A stretch of 39,883 nucleotides of DNA from an uncultured Clostridia bacterium (GTDB lineage: Bacteria; Bacillota; Clostridia; Christensenellales; CAG-1252), in the NCBI GenBank assembly GCA_945482995.1, contig CALYRM010000001.1, positions 65,413 through 105,295 of the forward strand, in the 5' to 3' direction. How positions within the stretch are numbered: the first letter of the stretch is position 1; each line of letters opens with the position of its first letter. Of this stretch, positions 1-8,056 are shown in pieces. The notes beneath the pieces are model-generated. The model worked only from the letters and a program-made list of their open reading frames with translations. It had not been told where the DNA came from and ran no database searches. A program made the position numbers and the translations under genes.

Positions 1-1
1 G

Positions 2-259
2 ATGTTTGGCGGTGAACTGAAAAAGGTGTCAATTCAGTTTGACAAAGAACTACTCAACGACATTTACGATAAATTCGGCACGGATATACGCATAAGCAGT
101 GTTAAAACTTGCAATGAGTTACGTACTACTCTTGAAGTCCAAGTAAGCAAAACATTCTTTATATGGGTGGTTGGTACGTTGGGAAAAGTAAAAATATTAA
201 CTCCCGAAGTAAAGAAAGAGTTCGACGAGTTTATGGATAAAATAAAAAATATTTATTAA
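2..259 (+). CDS. C-terminal fragment of a WYL-domain (WCX-like) transcriptional regulator, cut by the window edge
   Basis: VSIQFDKELLNDIYDKFG...LEVQVSKTFFIWVVGTLGKVKILTPEVKKEFDEFMDKI resembles the C-terminal part of WYL-domain regulators; the ORF runs to the window edge. Confidence 0.6.
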   Translation: MFGGELKKVSIQFDKELLNDIYDKFGTDIRISSVKTCNELRTTLEVQVSKTFFIWVVGTLGKVKILTPEVKKEFDEFMDKIKNIY

Positions 260-267
260 GTAGAAGT

Positions 268-735
268 ATGAAAGACGTCAAAAACCATGTTAGACAACAT
301 TATATTCCACAATTTATATTAAGAAACTTTGCTTTTGACGGCACAAGAGTTCATTTTTTTGACGTAAAGGAAGATTGCTGGAATATTCAGTATGTGGCGA
401 ACACATTTATGGAAAACTATATGTATTCTGAAGGATGTGGGAATGGAACTTCGTTAGAAGTTGAAAACAGTTTAACCAAATTTGAAACGGAAATTGCAAG
501 TATATTCAAAAAATTAAATTGTGAGCAATAAGTAAACTTGACAATAGAAGAAGATAACAGGTTAAGATTGTTTTTGTCTTTGTTAGCTTTTCGGTCTGTT
601 AATACACGAGATCAGTTTAGAAATGGAATATCGGAAGCATCAAAAAAGATATATGCCGAAAATCAAGAAAATTTTAATTTTGAAAAGATGTGGCTGAATA
701 ATGTTTTGCAAATTAGCAAATATAGAGACATATGA
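268..735 (+). pseudogene. DUF4238-family gene, interrupted by in-frame TAA and truncated at the 3' end
   Basis: ORFs 268-531 and 538-735 share one frame, separated by TAA 529-531. N-terminus HVRQHYIPQFILRNFAFDGTRVHFFD is DUF4238-like; second half LRLFLSLLAFRSVNTRDQF continues it. Confidence 0.7.
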
Positions 736-1212
736 TTTATTGCTTAGGTCGGACATTATTAATATTGTCAACACGTAATAGTTTGGCTATACTAATATCT
801 TGCCTTATGATTAATATGGGGACATATTGAGCAGCAGTATTCATCAGTTTATATAGAGAAAATTGGAGTGAAATGAAAAGAATTGGTAAATTAGCTCTTT
901 TTCTTTTTGGATAATAAGGTCTGAAAAGCGCTATCAGGAAAATTGACTCGAGGCGAAGATATCTGTAATTATTTAGCTCAAAAAATACGTGCGTATAATA
1001 TTGAGATTATAGAAGTTTGTGCATTAGTAATTATCCACAAGAGGTTCTCATCTGGAGGGTTGTGCCAATTAGAGGCTTCCCATGAGACTCTAAAGTATGC
1101 CCAATTATAGATTGAGAATGATACTCGGTATCTAAATTTTCTCGGTAACATAAATTGGCATATATTTCATATGTTATATTGAAAAGTTTTTGTATAAATT
1201 ATGTCAAAACGG

Positions 1213-1241
1213 TTGACACTAGAATTGGGATGTGGTAAAAT
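1213..1241 (+). promoter_or_regulatory. sigma-A-type promoter TTGACA-N17-TAAAAT
   Basis: TTGACA 1213-1218, 17-nt spacer, TAAAAT 1236-1241; no ORF follows on this strand. Confidence 0.6.
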
Positions 1242-1247
1242 AAACAA

Positions 1248-1336
1248 GTTCAAATCTAATAGAAATCTTGCTCCGCAGGCGTTTGAAAATAATATTTCAG
1301 TGTTTGAAATACTTCTTGCGCAACCGGAGCTTTTTT
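1248..1336 (+). ncRNA. candidate small RNA ending in an intrinsic terminator, convergent with the dGTPase gene
   Basis: Follows the promoter at 1213-1241. GCTCCG (1270-1275) pairs with CGGAGC (1325-1330), inner hairpin ATTTCA-GTGTT-TGAAAT, then TTTTTT 1331-1336. Confidence 0.45.
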
Positions 1337-3203
1337 ATTTTATTCCTTTAAGAACTTGATATACCTCTTTCGCGTAACTATCAGTCATTCCTGAAACATA
1401 ATCTACTACCAACCGAAATCTATAATAAATGTGTTTCATACTATTAATTTCAATTCCTTGGGTATCTTCCTTGAATTGTTCTACAAAATTTCTGGAAATT
1501 AATCTGAAGATTTTTTCAAATTGCTTGTATTCTTTTTTATTATTTTGGGGTAATAAAGCTAATTCTCCAACAGCATCTACATTAAAGTTAAGATGCAAAA
1601 CAGCCTTGCATAATGTTTCAAGGAGATAAGTTAGCACTTCATGCCCGACAATTTCATCTGTAATTATTGATTTGCACGGATAGACATATTTAACAAATAC
1701 ATTAGTTCTTAACCATTCAATTAAATTTGCGGAAGGTATGATGTTCAATAGCTCAATGGTTTCCGCTCCAGATTTGCTAGTGAGTTTTTGTTTATTATTA
1801 TTTAAAATACTAATACCTTGCATTATCTTTGAATAATTTTCGTCGTTGCAAAAAGCATCAATTACTTCGGAAATTAACTTTAATTTCAGGTCGTTTGTAA
1901 TGCGTCGTATTGTTAATTCAAAAGGAGAATTAACGGATAGTTCTCTGTTTTCCGCATAGAATTTTTCGAAATCTCTTTTGAAACGTAATATTTGCTCATC
2001 GGTGGTCGTTATTCTATTTAGCTCGAAAAGGAAGTCTTCGTAGGAAAGAATATTTTTCTTTACAACATCGTCAAAGTCTGACGTGACATAGCAAATATCA
2101 TCGGCGGCTTCCAATAATAAGGCCAACGGATTCCTGATTCCATATCTAAAAACTCCGAGTGCTGTCAAATCATTTATGACCTTGCTTTCCGAATAGAAAT
2201 AACCTAATTTATCTTTTGTAGATTCTGACGATTTAATAGGATATTTTATTATGGCGCCTAAAACAGCTGCTGTTAATTCTAAAGAGTGTCCTGGTTTGTA
2301 AACTTGTAACGTTGATGCTATTCTCAAACTTTGAGCATTACCATCGTATTTTATAAAGTCCTCCTTATGAAGGTCGTTAGATTCTTCAAATTTGACATCT
2401 TCTTTCTCAATGGTACCATCTTTATTATAAGTGTTGTATGTGAATGAATGCCAATTTTTTATAAAAAAATTCTTTATGATATCTTCTCCATAATGGCCAA
2501 AAGGAGGATTGCCAATGTCGTGTAAAAGTGCAGCGCACGATAGAACCTTTTCTAGTTGAAAAGCTATATTTTTCTTACTTTCTTCTTGTTTACTGGCAAT
2601 TCTTAACGCGCATTGATTCGCTAAGTGTGCAGCTATACTAGAAACTTCAATTGTGTGAGTTAATCTTGTCCGAACATAATCATGTTCTTCCAAAGAAAAC
2701 ACCTGCGCTTTATCTTGCAGTCGTCTAAATGCTGAAGAAAAAACAATGCGATTATAATCACTAAGAAAGGAGTGGGGATAAAGTTTACCATTTTGATGCT
2801 TTTTTGAAAAACTATTGGCTGTACTTTCCAATATGTCTATCTGGCGTAACTTTGTAAAATCGCTATGATCTATATTTTGGAATATACTTTTAGCATTACC
2901 ACAAAATTCTCTAATTCCTTCATCGGTTGACATACTCAAATTTAAGACTATTTCTTTTGATAGAGACAAGCGACTGTCGTGAATAGAACTTGGGTTATAA
3001 CAACAATAGCAAGTTGAAACAACTGCTTTCATTGATCTGATAATTAATTCTTTGTTTTCTTCTATATCAAGTGCATTAATGTTGATTTTTTTCAAATTGG
3101 AATTATATTCCTCTAAATCTTTTCGTTGTGGCAACCGATTCCGTTTTAGTATTCCAGTATTTGTTTTAAATTGCCAACCAGTTTGTCTTTCGTTGTTATC
3201 CAT
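1335..3203 (-). CDS. dgt: HD-domain deoxyguanosinetriphosphate triphosphohydrolase (dGTPase) family protein
   Basis: SDYNRIVFSSAFRRLQDKAQVFSLEEHDYVRTRLTHTIEVSSIAAHLA ... CAALLHDIGNPPFGHYGE ... LLEAADDICYVTSDFDD: dGTPase HD motifs. Confidence 0.9.
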   Translation of the reverse strand: MDNNERQTGWQFKTNTGILKRNRLPQRKDLEEYNSNLKKININALDIEENKELIIRSMKAVVSTCYCCYNPSSIHDSRLSLSKEIVLNLSMSTDEGIREFCGNAKSIFQNIDHSDFTKLRQIDILESTANSFSKKHQNGKLYPHSFLSDYNRIVFSSAFRRLQDKAQVFSLEEHDYVRTRLTHTIEVSSIAAHLANQCALRIASKQEESKKNIAFQLEKVLSCAALLHDIGNPPFGHYGEDIIKNFFIKNWHSFTYNTYNKDGTIEKEDVKFEESNDLHKEDFIKYDGNAQSLRIASTLQVYKPGHSLELTAAVLGAIIKYPIKSSESTKDKLGYFYSESKVINDLTALGVFRYGIRNPLALLLEAADDICYVTSDFDDVVKKNILSYEDFLFELNRITTTDEQILRFKRDFEKFYAENRELSVNSPFELTIRRITNDLKLKLISEVIDAFCNDENYSKIMQGISILNNNKQKLTSKSGAETIELLNIIPSANLIEWLRTNVFVKYVYPCKSIITDEIVGHEVLTYLLETLCKAVLHLNFNVDAVGELALLPQNNKKEYKQFEKIFRLISRNFVEQFKEDTQGIEINSMKHIYYRFRLVVDYVSGMTDSYAKEVYQVLKGIK

Positions 3204-3897
3204 TTTTTTGCCTCAGTTTTATAGGTTTCTAATATTTTATCATATTTTGTCACAAATATCAATAAAACGAAGTCTATATACAAAGAGATTTCTTAATTTA
3301 ATCTATTGAAAATCAATAATATTTAAAAGCATCGTTGCACTTGTTTCAAATCATATAAACGATGTGCCGCCACATACTTCACACCTTGACGTAAAAAAGC
3401 TTTTCAAAGGTCCAACTCGTGCCTCAAAGGTCGAGATTTGCGATTTCCAATTAAAAAGATATATGAAGACGACGTAGATTGGATTAACGAAATGATTATT
3501 AAAAATGCCACAGTTGGATATGTAGTTAAAAATCGGGAAGAAGATTAATAACAGTTAAGTTTTGAAATTTAAATAACTTAATGGAACTCAGTCTATCTGA
3601 ATTATTTTCATTTAGGCTGTTTTTGGTTATATAAAAAAGTTTTACTACTGTCTCTTAATCAGGACACATAAATTTGATATAAATTTCAGCATATGATATA
3701 CTCAAATACAAAAAGATTTTGTTATAATACGACCAGATTCTCCCTTTGTTTGGTCTATAGATTTCTATGAAAGTCTTTGCCCCGAAGATTTTCATAATGA
3801 GATAGTAAGACGTGGCTTGCTTAGGAATCGGATTTCCCAACCATTCCACAAGCTTGTCAAATTCACTCGTCTACTGTTATGGGAAAAAGGAGATAAA

Positions 3898-4101
3898 ATG
3901 TCGCAAATAAATTTTAATGAAAAGGCAGTCAGAGTTCACGGTCTTAACTGTCATAATGAGGTAGTTGGAATACAAGACGAAACAGGTAAAACAAAGATAC
4001 ATTGTCCGAAGTGTGGCGCCATAACCATTTCAAAAGTTATGGGACGAAGGCACATAAGAGTGGATATATTTGCACCGCAAGGACAAGAAATTATAGTATA
4101 A
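3898..4101 (+). CDS. small zinc-ribbon protein (CxxC-type), mobile-element associated
   Basis: ATG 3898 with AAAGGAG upstream; LNCHNEVVGIQDETGKTKIHCPKCGAITISKVMGRRH. Confidence 0.6.
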   Translation: MSQINFNEKAVRVHGLNCHNEVVGIQDETGKTKIHCPKCGAITISKVMGRRHIRVDIFAPQGQEIIV

Positions 4102-4223
4102 AAAAAGAAACAATTAAATATAAGTTTTGCAAAGATTTATGGTCGGTCTGCAACAGGGACATTGTAAAGCCATAGGATAAGCAAATCTTGTCGGCTGGTT
4201 AAACCGGAAATATTACACGAGAG

Positions 4224-4290
4224 GCCACCGATGAACGGTAGATTTCTAACATTTTGGAAGTCAATCGTTTGTCGGTGGCTTTTTATTTTT
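4224..4290 (+). terminator. intrinsic terminator/attenuator-like hairpin upstream of HTH gene
   Basis: GCCACCGA (4224-4231) pairs with TCGGTGGC (4272-4279), followed by TTTTTATTTTT. Confidence 0.6.
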
Positions 4291-4388
4291 CTCAAAAAAA
4301 TTTTGAAATATTTTTTCAAACTCGCCAAAAACTTGCGACTTTGACTTTTAGAATAACGCCAGAAACAGCGAAAGGAGGTAAAAATCGG

Positions 4389-4718
4389 ATGACTGCAAGC
4401 GAACGCAGGAATGCTATACTTGAAGTTTTATGCTTGCGCAGGCACGAGACAAGAGAAAATATTGCCTTTGAGTTTGGCGTAAGCAAGAGAACTATTGAGT
4501 ACGACATTCTTATGCTTTCCTTAGATTATCCGATTTACACCACGCAAGGCAATGGAGGCGGTATTCATGTAGCAGACGATTACAGATTAGAAAAAACGTA
4601 TTTAAAAACCGAGCAGCAGGAATTATTGGAAAGATTGTTGCCGAAATTGGGCAAAGAGGATGCCGAAGTTATGAAATCTATACTCAAAACTTTCGGGCTG
4701 AAAGGAGTGAAGAAATGA
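4389..4718 (+). CDS. HTH (DeoR/WYL-type winged-helix) regulator, small
   Basis: MTASERRNAILEVLCLRRHETRENIAFEFGVSKRTIEYDILMLSLDYPIYTTQGNGGGIHV; RBS AAAGGAGG. Confidence 0.75.
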   Translation: MTASERRNAILEVLCLRRHETRENIAFEFGVSKRTIEYDILMLSLDYPIYTTQGNGGGIHVADDYRLEKTYLKTEQQELLERLLPKLGKEDAEVMKSILKTFGLKGVKK

Positions 4719-4855
4719 GAAGTGAAAAGAAAAAAATTAGCATTACCATTATTACAAATGGTAAACCGTGCTTTGAACTTATTCCACAGGAAGTATTTGA
4801 AGCATTATGCAAGAATATTCTTGATGAAATAATTACAAGAACAAAGGAGAATTGA
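4715..4855 (+). CDS. small hypothetical protein, 46 aa
   Basis: ATG 4715 overlaps the upstream stop, RBS AAAGGAG; MRSEKKKISITIITNGKPCFELIPQEVFEALCKNILDEIITRTKEN. Confidence 0.5.
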   Translation: MRSEKKKISITIITNGKPCFELIPQEVFEALCKNILDEIITRTKEN

Positions 4856-4858
4856 ATT

Positions 4859-5008
4859 ATGCAAGAAGTAAGAAATAGCATTGGAAAACTTGTCTGTTTG
4901 ATAGACAAGGAAGAACATAAGGTGGAAATAGTAATTAAGGGTTGTAAAACCATTATAAGATTTTCGGAAAACCAAGTAGAAATTATTAACACGCATAAGG
5001 CAGCGTAG
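4859..5008 (+). CDS. small hypothetical protein, 49 aa
   Basis: ATG 4859 with AAAGGAG; MQEVRNSIGKLVCLIDKEEHKVEIVIKGCKTIIRFSENQVEIINTHKAA. Confidence 0.5.
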   Translation: MQEVRNSIGKLVCLIDKEEHKVEIVIKGCKTIIRFSENQVEIINTHKAA

Positions 5009-5023
5009 CCTAAAACAAAATAC

Positions 5024-5110
5024 TCCGCAGACCGCAAGACGGCAAGGAAAGCAAATCTTAAATGCTTTTTGTGCCGTCTTTTTGTTTGTGGAAAAGACCG
5101 GCTCTGCGGA
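5024..5110 (+). terminator. nested hairpin: outer TCCGCAG/CTGCGGA, inner AGACGGCA/TGCCGTCT followed by T-rich tract
   Basis: 5037-5044 pairs with 5072-5079, T-run follows; 5024-5030 pairs with 5104-5110. Confidence 0.6.
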
Positions 5111-5140
5111 TTACAAATCTAATTCAAGGAGCAAAAAACA

Positions 5141-5539
5141 ATGAAACCATACACCTATAATTTCCCCGACGGAACTACAAGTGAAGTCGAGGTAACTGAC
5201 GAAATGTACGAAATGCTTATCAATATGGATGAAGAAGAACGAAAACAAATCTACAACTACAACCGTCATAACGTACCCTTATCCGTTTTTACTTATGACG
5301 GTAAAGACTTTGCTGACAAAGGCGCAGATCTAAACGAAAAAGTTATCAAAAAAGAAGACGAAGAAAGAGTTCGGATTGCCATTTCCAAGCTTACGGAAAA
5401 GGAACAAGAGCTTGTTACGTTGGTATATTACGAGCGTGTTCCAATCGTTCAAATAGCGGAAGAACAAGGGGTACATAAGTCTGCGATAAGTCATCGTCTG
5501 CAACGAATCAAGGAAAAATTAAAAAAACTTTTGAGTTAG
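5141..5539 (+). CDS. sigma-70 region 4-like protein (mobile-element sigma-like regulator)
   Basis: IAISKLTEKEQELVTLVYYERVPIVQIAEEQGVHKSAISHRLQRIKEKLKKLLS matches a region-4 HTH. Confidence 0.8.
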   Translation: MKPYTYNFPDGTTSEVEVTDEMYEMLINMDEEERKQIYNYNRHNVPLSVFTYDGKDFADKGADLNEKVIKKEDEERVRIAISKLTEKEQELVTLVYYERVPIVQIAEEQGVHKSAISHRLQRIKEKLKKLLS

Positions 5540-5582
5540 ACCGTCAACTTTGGTCGTTTTCGAGCCTATACAGTGAGGGTTC

Positions 5583-5807
5583 ATGAAAAAGGAGAAAAAA
5601 ATGCAAAGATTTAGAGTTGAATGTAATTTCGGAAGCAGATATTTTTCCGATTTTGAAAAGGCAAAACACTACTTCAACAAGTGCAAAAACAAACACTTAG
5701 ATGTGGAATTTTGGACTGTACGATACGCAACTTGTCCGACTTCGGGCAAATGCTTTGCAATACAAGTATTAATTGCTTTTTCTGGGACATATCTACCCAA
5801 ATATTAA
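5583..5807 (+). CDS. hypothetical protein (start possibly 5601)
   Basis: ORF with AAAAAGGAG upstream of ATG 5601. Confidence 0.4.
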   Translation: MKKEKKMQRFRVECNFGSRYFSDFEKAKHYFNKCKNKHLDVEFWTVRYATCPTSGKCFAIQVLIAFSGTYLPKY

Positions 5808-5972
5808 GGTAATTCTTGAACGGCAAATAATTAACCGATAATAATTCACGGAATTTTGGTGGCCACCGCTGTGGGTTTTATCGCATAAAACGAGATGTTT
5901 TGACCGTCCGTTCAATGGTTATATTCGCAACGGCTCTGCGTTATGAGCTACAAAAAAATTTAAGAGAAAATT

Positions 5973-6230
5973 ATGGCAAACAATGAAAGACGTTGGAGTG
6001 TTCCTTTAAAGCGTGCAAAGAGTTACGCAGAGGAACGCAAGTCAAAAGTTCATCAACATGGACCTAAGGAAGGTAAAGAGCTTACCGATTATGAAGCTGG
6101 TCTTCGTTCGGGATATCTTCAATGCCAATCTGACCATGCCGGCACTTACAAGTACAAGAAGGCACTGAGTGAAGGTAAGTCTAAGGCTGAAGCAAAGAGA
6201 ATCGCCAAAGAAAAAGGTTCAAAAAAATAA
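5973..6230 (+). CDS. hypothetical basic protein, 85 aa
   Basis: ORF continuous with the small-ORF cassette. Confidence 0.5.
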   Translation: MANNERRWSVPLKRAKSYAEERKSKVHQHGPKEGKELTDYEAGLRSGYLQCQSDHAGTYKYKKALSEGKSKAEAKRIAKEKGSKK

Positions 6231-6251
6231 AAATCGGAGGAGTAAAAAGAA

Positions 6252-6591
6252 ATGAGACAAGAGATTAAAGTTGAGCGTGAAACCTACAGGAAAAACGGCA
6301 AAGAGTTTTACACATATTTCATCAAAGGGAAAATTCGCGGAAAAGAAGTCAAAATTGCGGTTGTTCCGCCCGACGTTGGCGGTTACACGGTGCTTGACAT
6401 CGTATTCGATACCGAAATGGCAGTGGATTTGATTGTAACCCCCCTACGAGATCAAAGACGCAAACGGCGAAATTATTTCCGGAAACACTTACTCGGTGCG
6501 TTCTTTCGATGAAGACGGCGTTATGTACGAATGTAAAGTTAAGCCGTTTCGCCAATCTAACAAGAATATGCTCAATATGCTTGTAAGATAG
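6252..6591 (+). pseudogene. hypothetical mobile-element protein, frameshifted in a C6 run
   Basis: Frame from 6252 reads ...EMAVDLIVTP; removing one C from the run at 6439-6444 continues as YEIKDANGEIISGNTYSVRSFDEDGVMYECKVKPFRQSNKNMLNMLVR* to TAG 6589-6591. Confidence 0.75.
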
Positions 6592-6654
6592 CAAACAGTT
6601 TTTCGGCGACTTATGGAGTAGTTCTGTAAGCCGCTATTTCAATAAGGAGGCTTT

Positions 6655-7233
6655 ATGAGCAAAACATTAAAAATAATTGTATATGTTGTTCTCGTACTCG
6701 TTCTTATTGCAGGCATTGGGCTTATAGTCAAATTTACCGATGGACTTTCGGGAGATTTCAAAACCTTTTACTTAACAATTAACGGAGAAGACATAATGTC
6801 GAACGGAAAAGATTATGTGTTCGACTACGAAAATCCGTTTGAGGTGGAAGTTCATTATGTTTTCGAGAAAATAACAAACGCAAATAAAGGCTATTTCGTT
6901 AAAGTGGTTCCCACCAAAATTGAGGGTGAGGACTTCGATTTCACAATAAATGGCGAAGCATACTCCTTTCAAGCGGAAGAAGACTTAACTGCCGGTTTTG
7001 ATATAGTTAAGGGTTCAAATTCTTTCAATATTAAGCCCAAAGGTGAAACATTGAGTATTCTTCAAGCCGTTTATTTAGAAAAGGAAGTATCAATAGACGG
7101 ACAACCCAATTACAACAACATGTACACACTTATTGTCACATCGTACAATGGACAAGCTTCGGTTACTATTTGCTTTACATTCAGTGACGGAGTTCAAGAC
7201 ATTGTATTCGACAAAGAAAACATTACTTTTTAA
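6655..7233 (+). CDS. hypothetical membrane-anchored/exported protein
   Basis: N-terminal hydrophobic segment IIVYVVLVLVLIAGIGLIV; RBS AAGGAGG. Confidence 0.6.
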   Translation: MSKTLKIIVYVVLVLVLIAGIGLIVKFTDGLSGDFKTFYLTINGEDIMSNGKDYVFDYENPFEVEVHYVFEKITNANKGYFVKVVPTKIEGEDFDFTINGEAYSFQAEEDLTAGFDIVKGSNSFNIKPKGETLSILQAVYLEKEVSIDGQPNYNNMYTLIVTSYNGQASVTICFTFSDGVQDIVFDKENITF

Positions 7234-7248
7234 TCAAGGAGGAAATCA

Positions 7249-7302
7249 ATGAAAAAACTCATATGTATTTTATGCGTTGTGGTTTTGGTTGCAGTAATCT
7301 GA
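7249..7302 (+). pseudogene. truncated signal-peptide remnant (17 aa) at a junction
   Basis: AAGGAGG 7236-7242 then MKKLICILCVVVLVAVI*; terminates exactly where Ddl-like homology begins. Confidence 0.55.
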
Positions 7303-8056
7303 TGTTGTATTTTCAATACGGCACGATATGGGATTCACTAATAGTGATTTACAAATTGGCTTATTGTGTAATAAATACAAGATAAGTTATATTGGCAATT
7401 CGCCATTTTCTAAGTTTTATGATACTGATAAAATTGTAGGCAAATTACTTTGCCAACGATTAAAGATAATTACGCCGAAATATTGTTTACCATATCAATT
7501 GTCTGAAATCAATTTTGAAGGTCCGTGCATAATTAAACCACGTTTTTCAGCATCATCTAAAAATTTAACAGACTGGAATATTTGTACCAGTTATGAAGAA
7601 TTGATTTTTAAAATACAACAAATTGACTTGCCGCAAGATTATTTTATAGAACAATATATCCAAGGAAAAACCGTTACATTGGGGTGTCTTTTATACGACA
7701 AATCAAATGTACTGGTAAGTACACCGTACACTTTAGAAAGTAAGAATAATCAAATTATTACATTTGAAGATAAAAAAGATGGCGGCTGTATCAAATCCGT
7801 TGACTTAGCATCTAATTTAAAAAAACGACTTTATAAAGCTGCTAAAAAGTATTTTGCTTTTATTCAGCCGTGTCAAATTGCAAGACTTGATTTTATGTTA
7901 GATAAAATGAATCGTCTATATTTTTTGGAAATAAATACAACTCCTAATCTCAGTTTTAGTAACGGGTTTGTTAAGGGACTATTGTGTGAAAAGGTACCAA
8001 CATATGCTGATTTAATTAATCAATTGGTAAGCAATGCAATTTCATTCAATAAATAA
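7301..8056 (+). pseudogene. N-terminally truncated D-Ala-D-Ala ligase-like ATP-grasp protein
   Basis: In-frame reading from 7301: DVVFSIRHDMGFTNSDLQIGLLCNKYKISYIGNSPFSKFYDTDK parallels Ddl DVVFPxxHGxxGEDGxxQGLLExxxIPYxGxxxxxSxxxxDK; C-terminal IARLDFMLDKMNRLYFLEINTTPNLS is ATP-grasp. The Ddl N-terminal domain is missing. Confidence 0.75.

Noticed and set aside
1429-1629. Plus-strand ORF inside the dGTPase gene
   Set aside because: Antisense to a well-supported CDS; no RBS or domain signal
3400-3550. Possible short coding remnant (KIYEDDVDWINEMIIKNATVGYVVKNREED)
   Set aside because: Too short and without an identifiable family; likely a decayed gene end
3655-3849. 64-aa minus-strand ORF and an overlapping plus-strand reading upstream of the zinc-ribbon ORF (IRPDSPFVWSIDFYESLCPEDFHNEIVRRGLL)
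   Set aside because: The plus reading may be a gene remnant, but it has no recognisable start or family, so I do not call it
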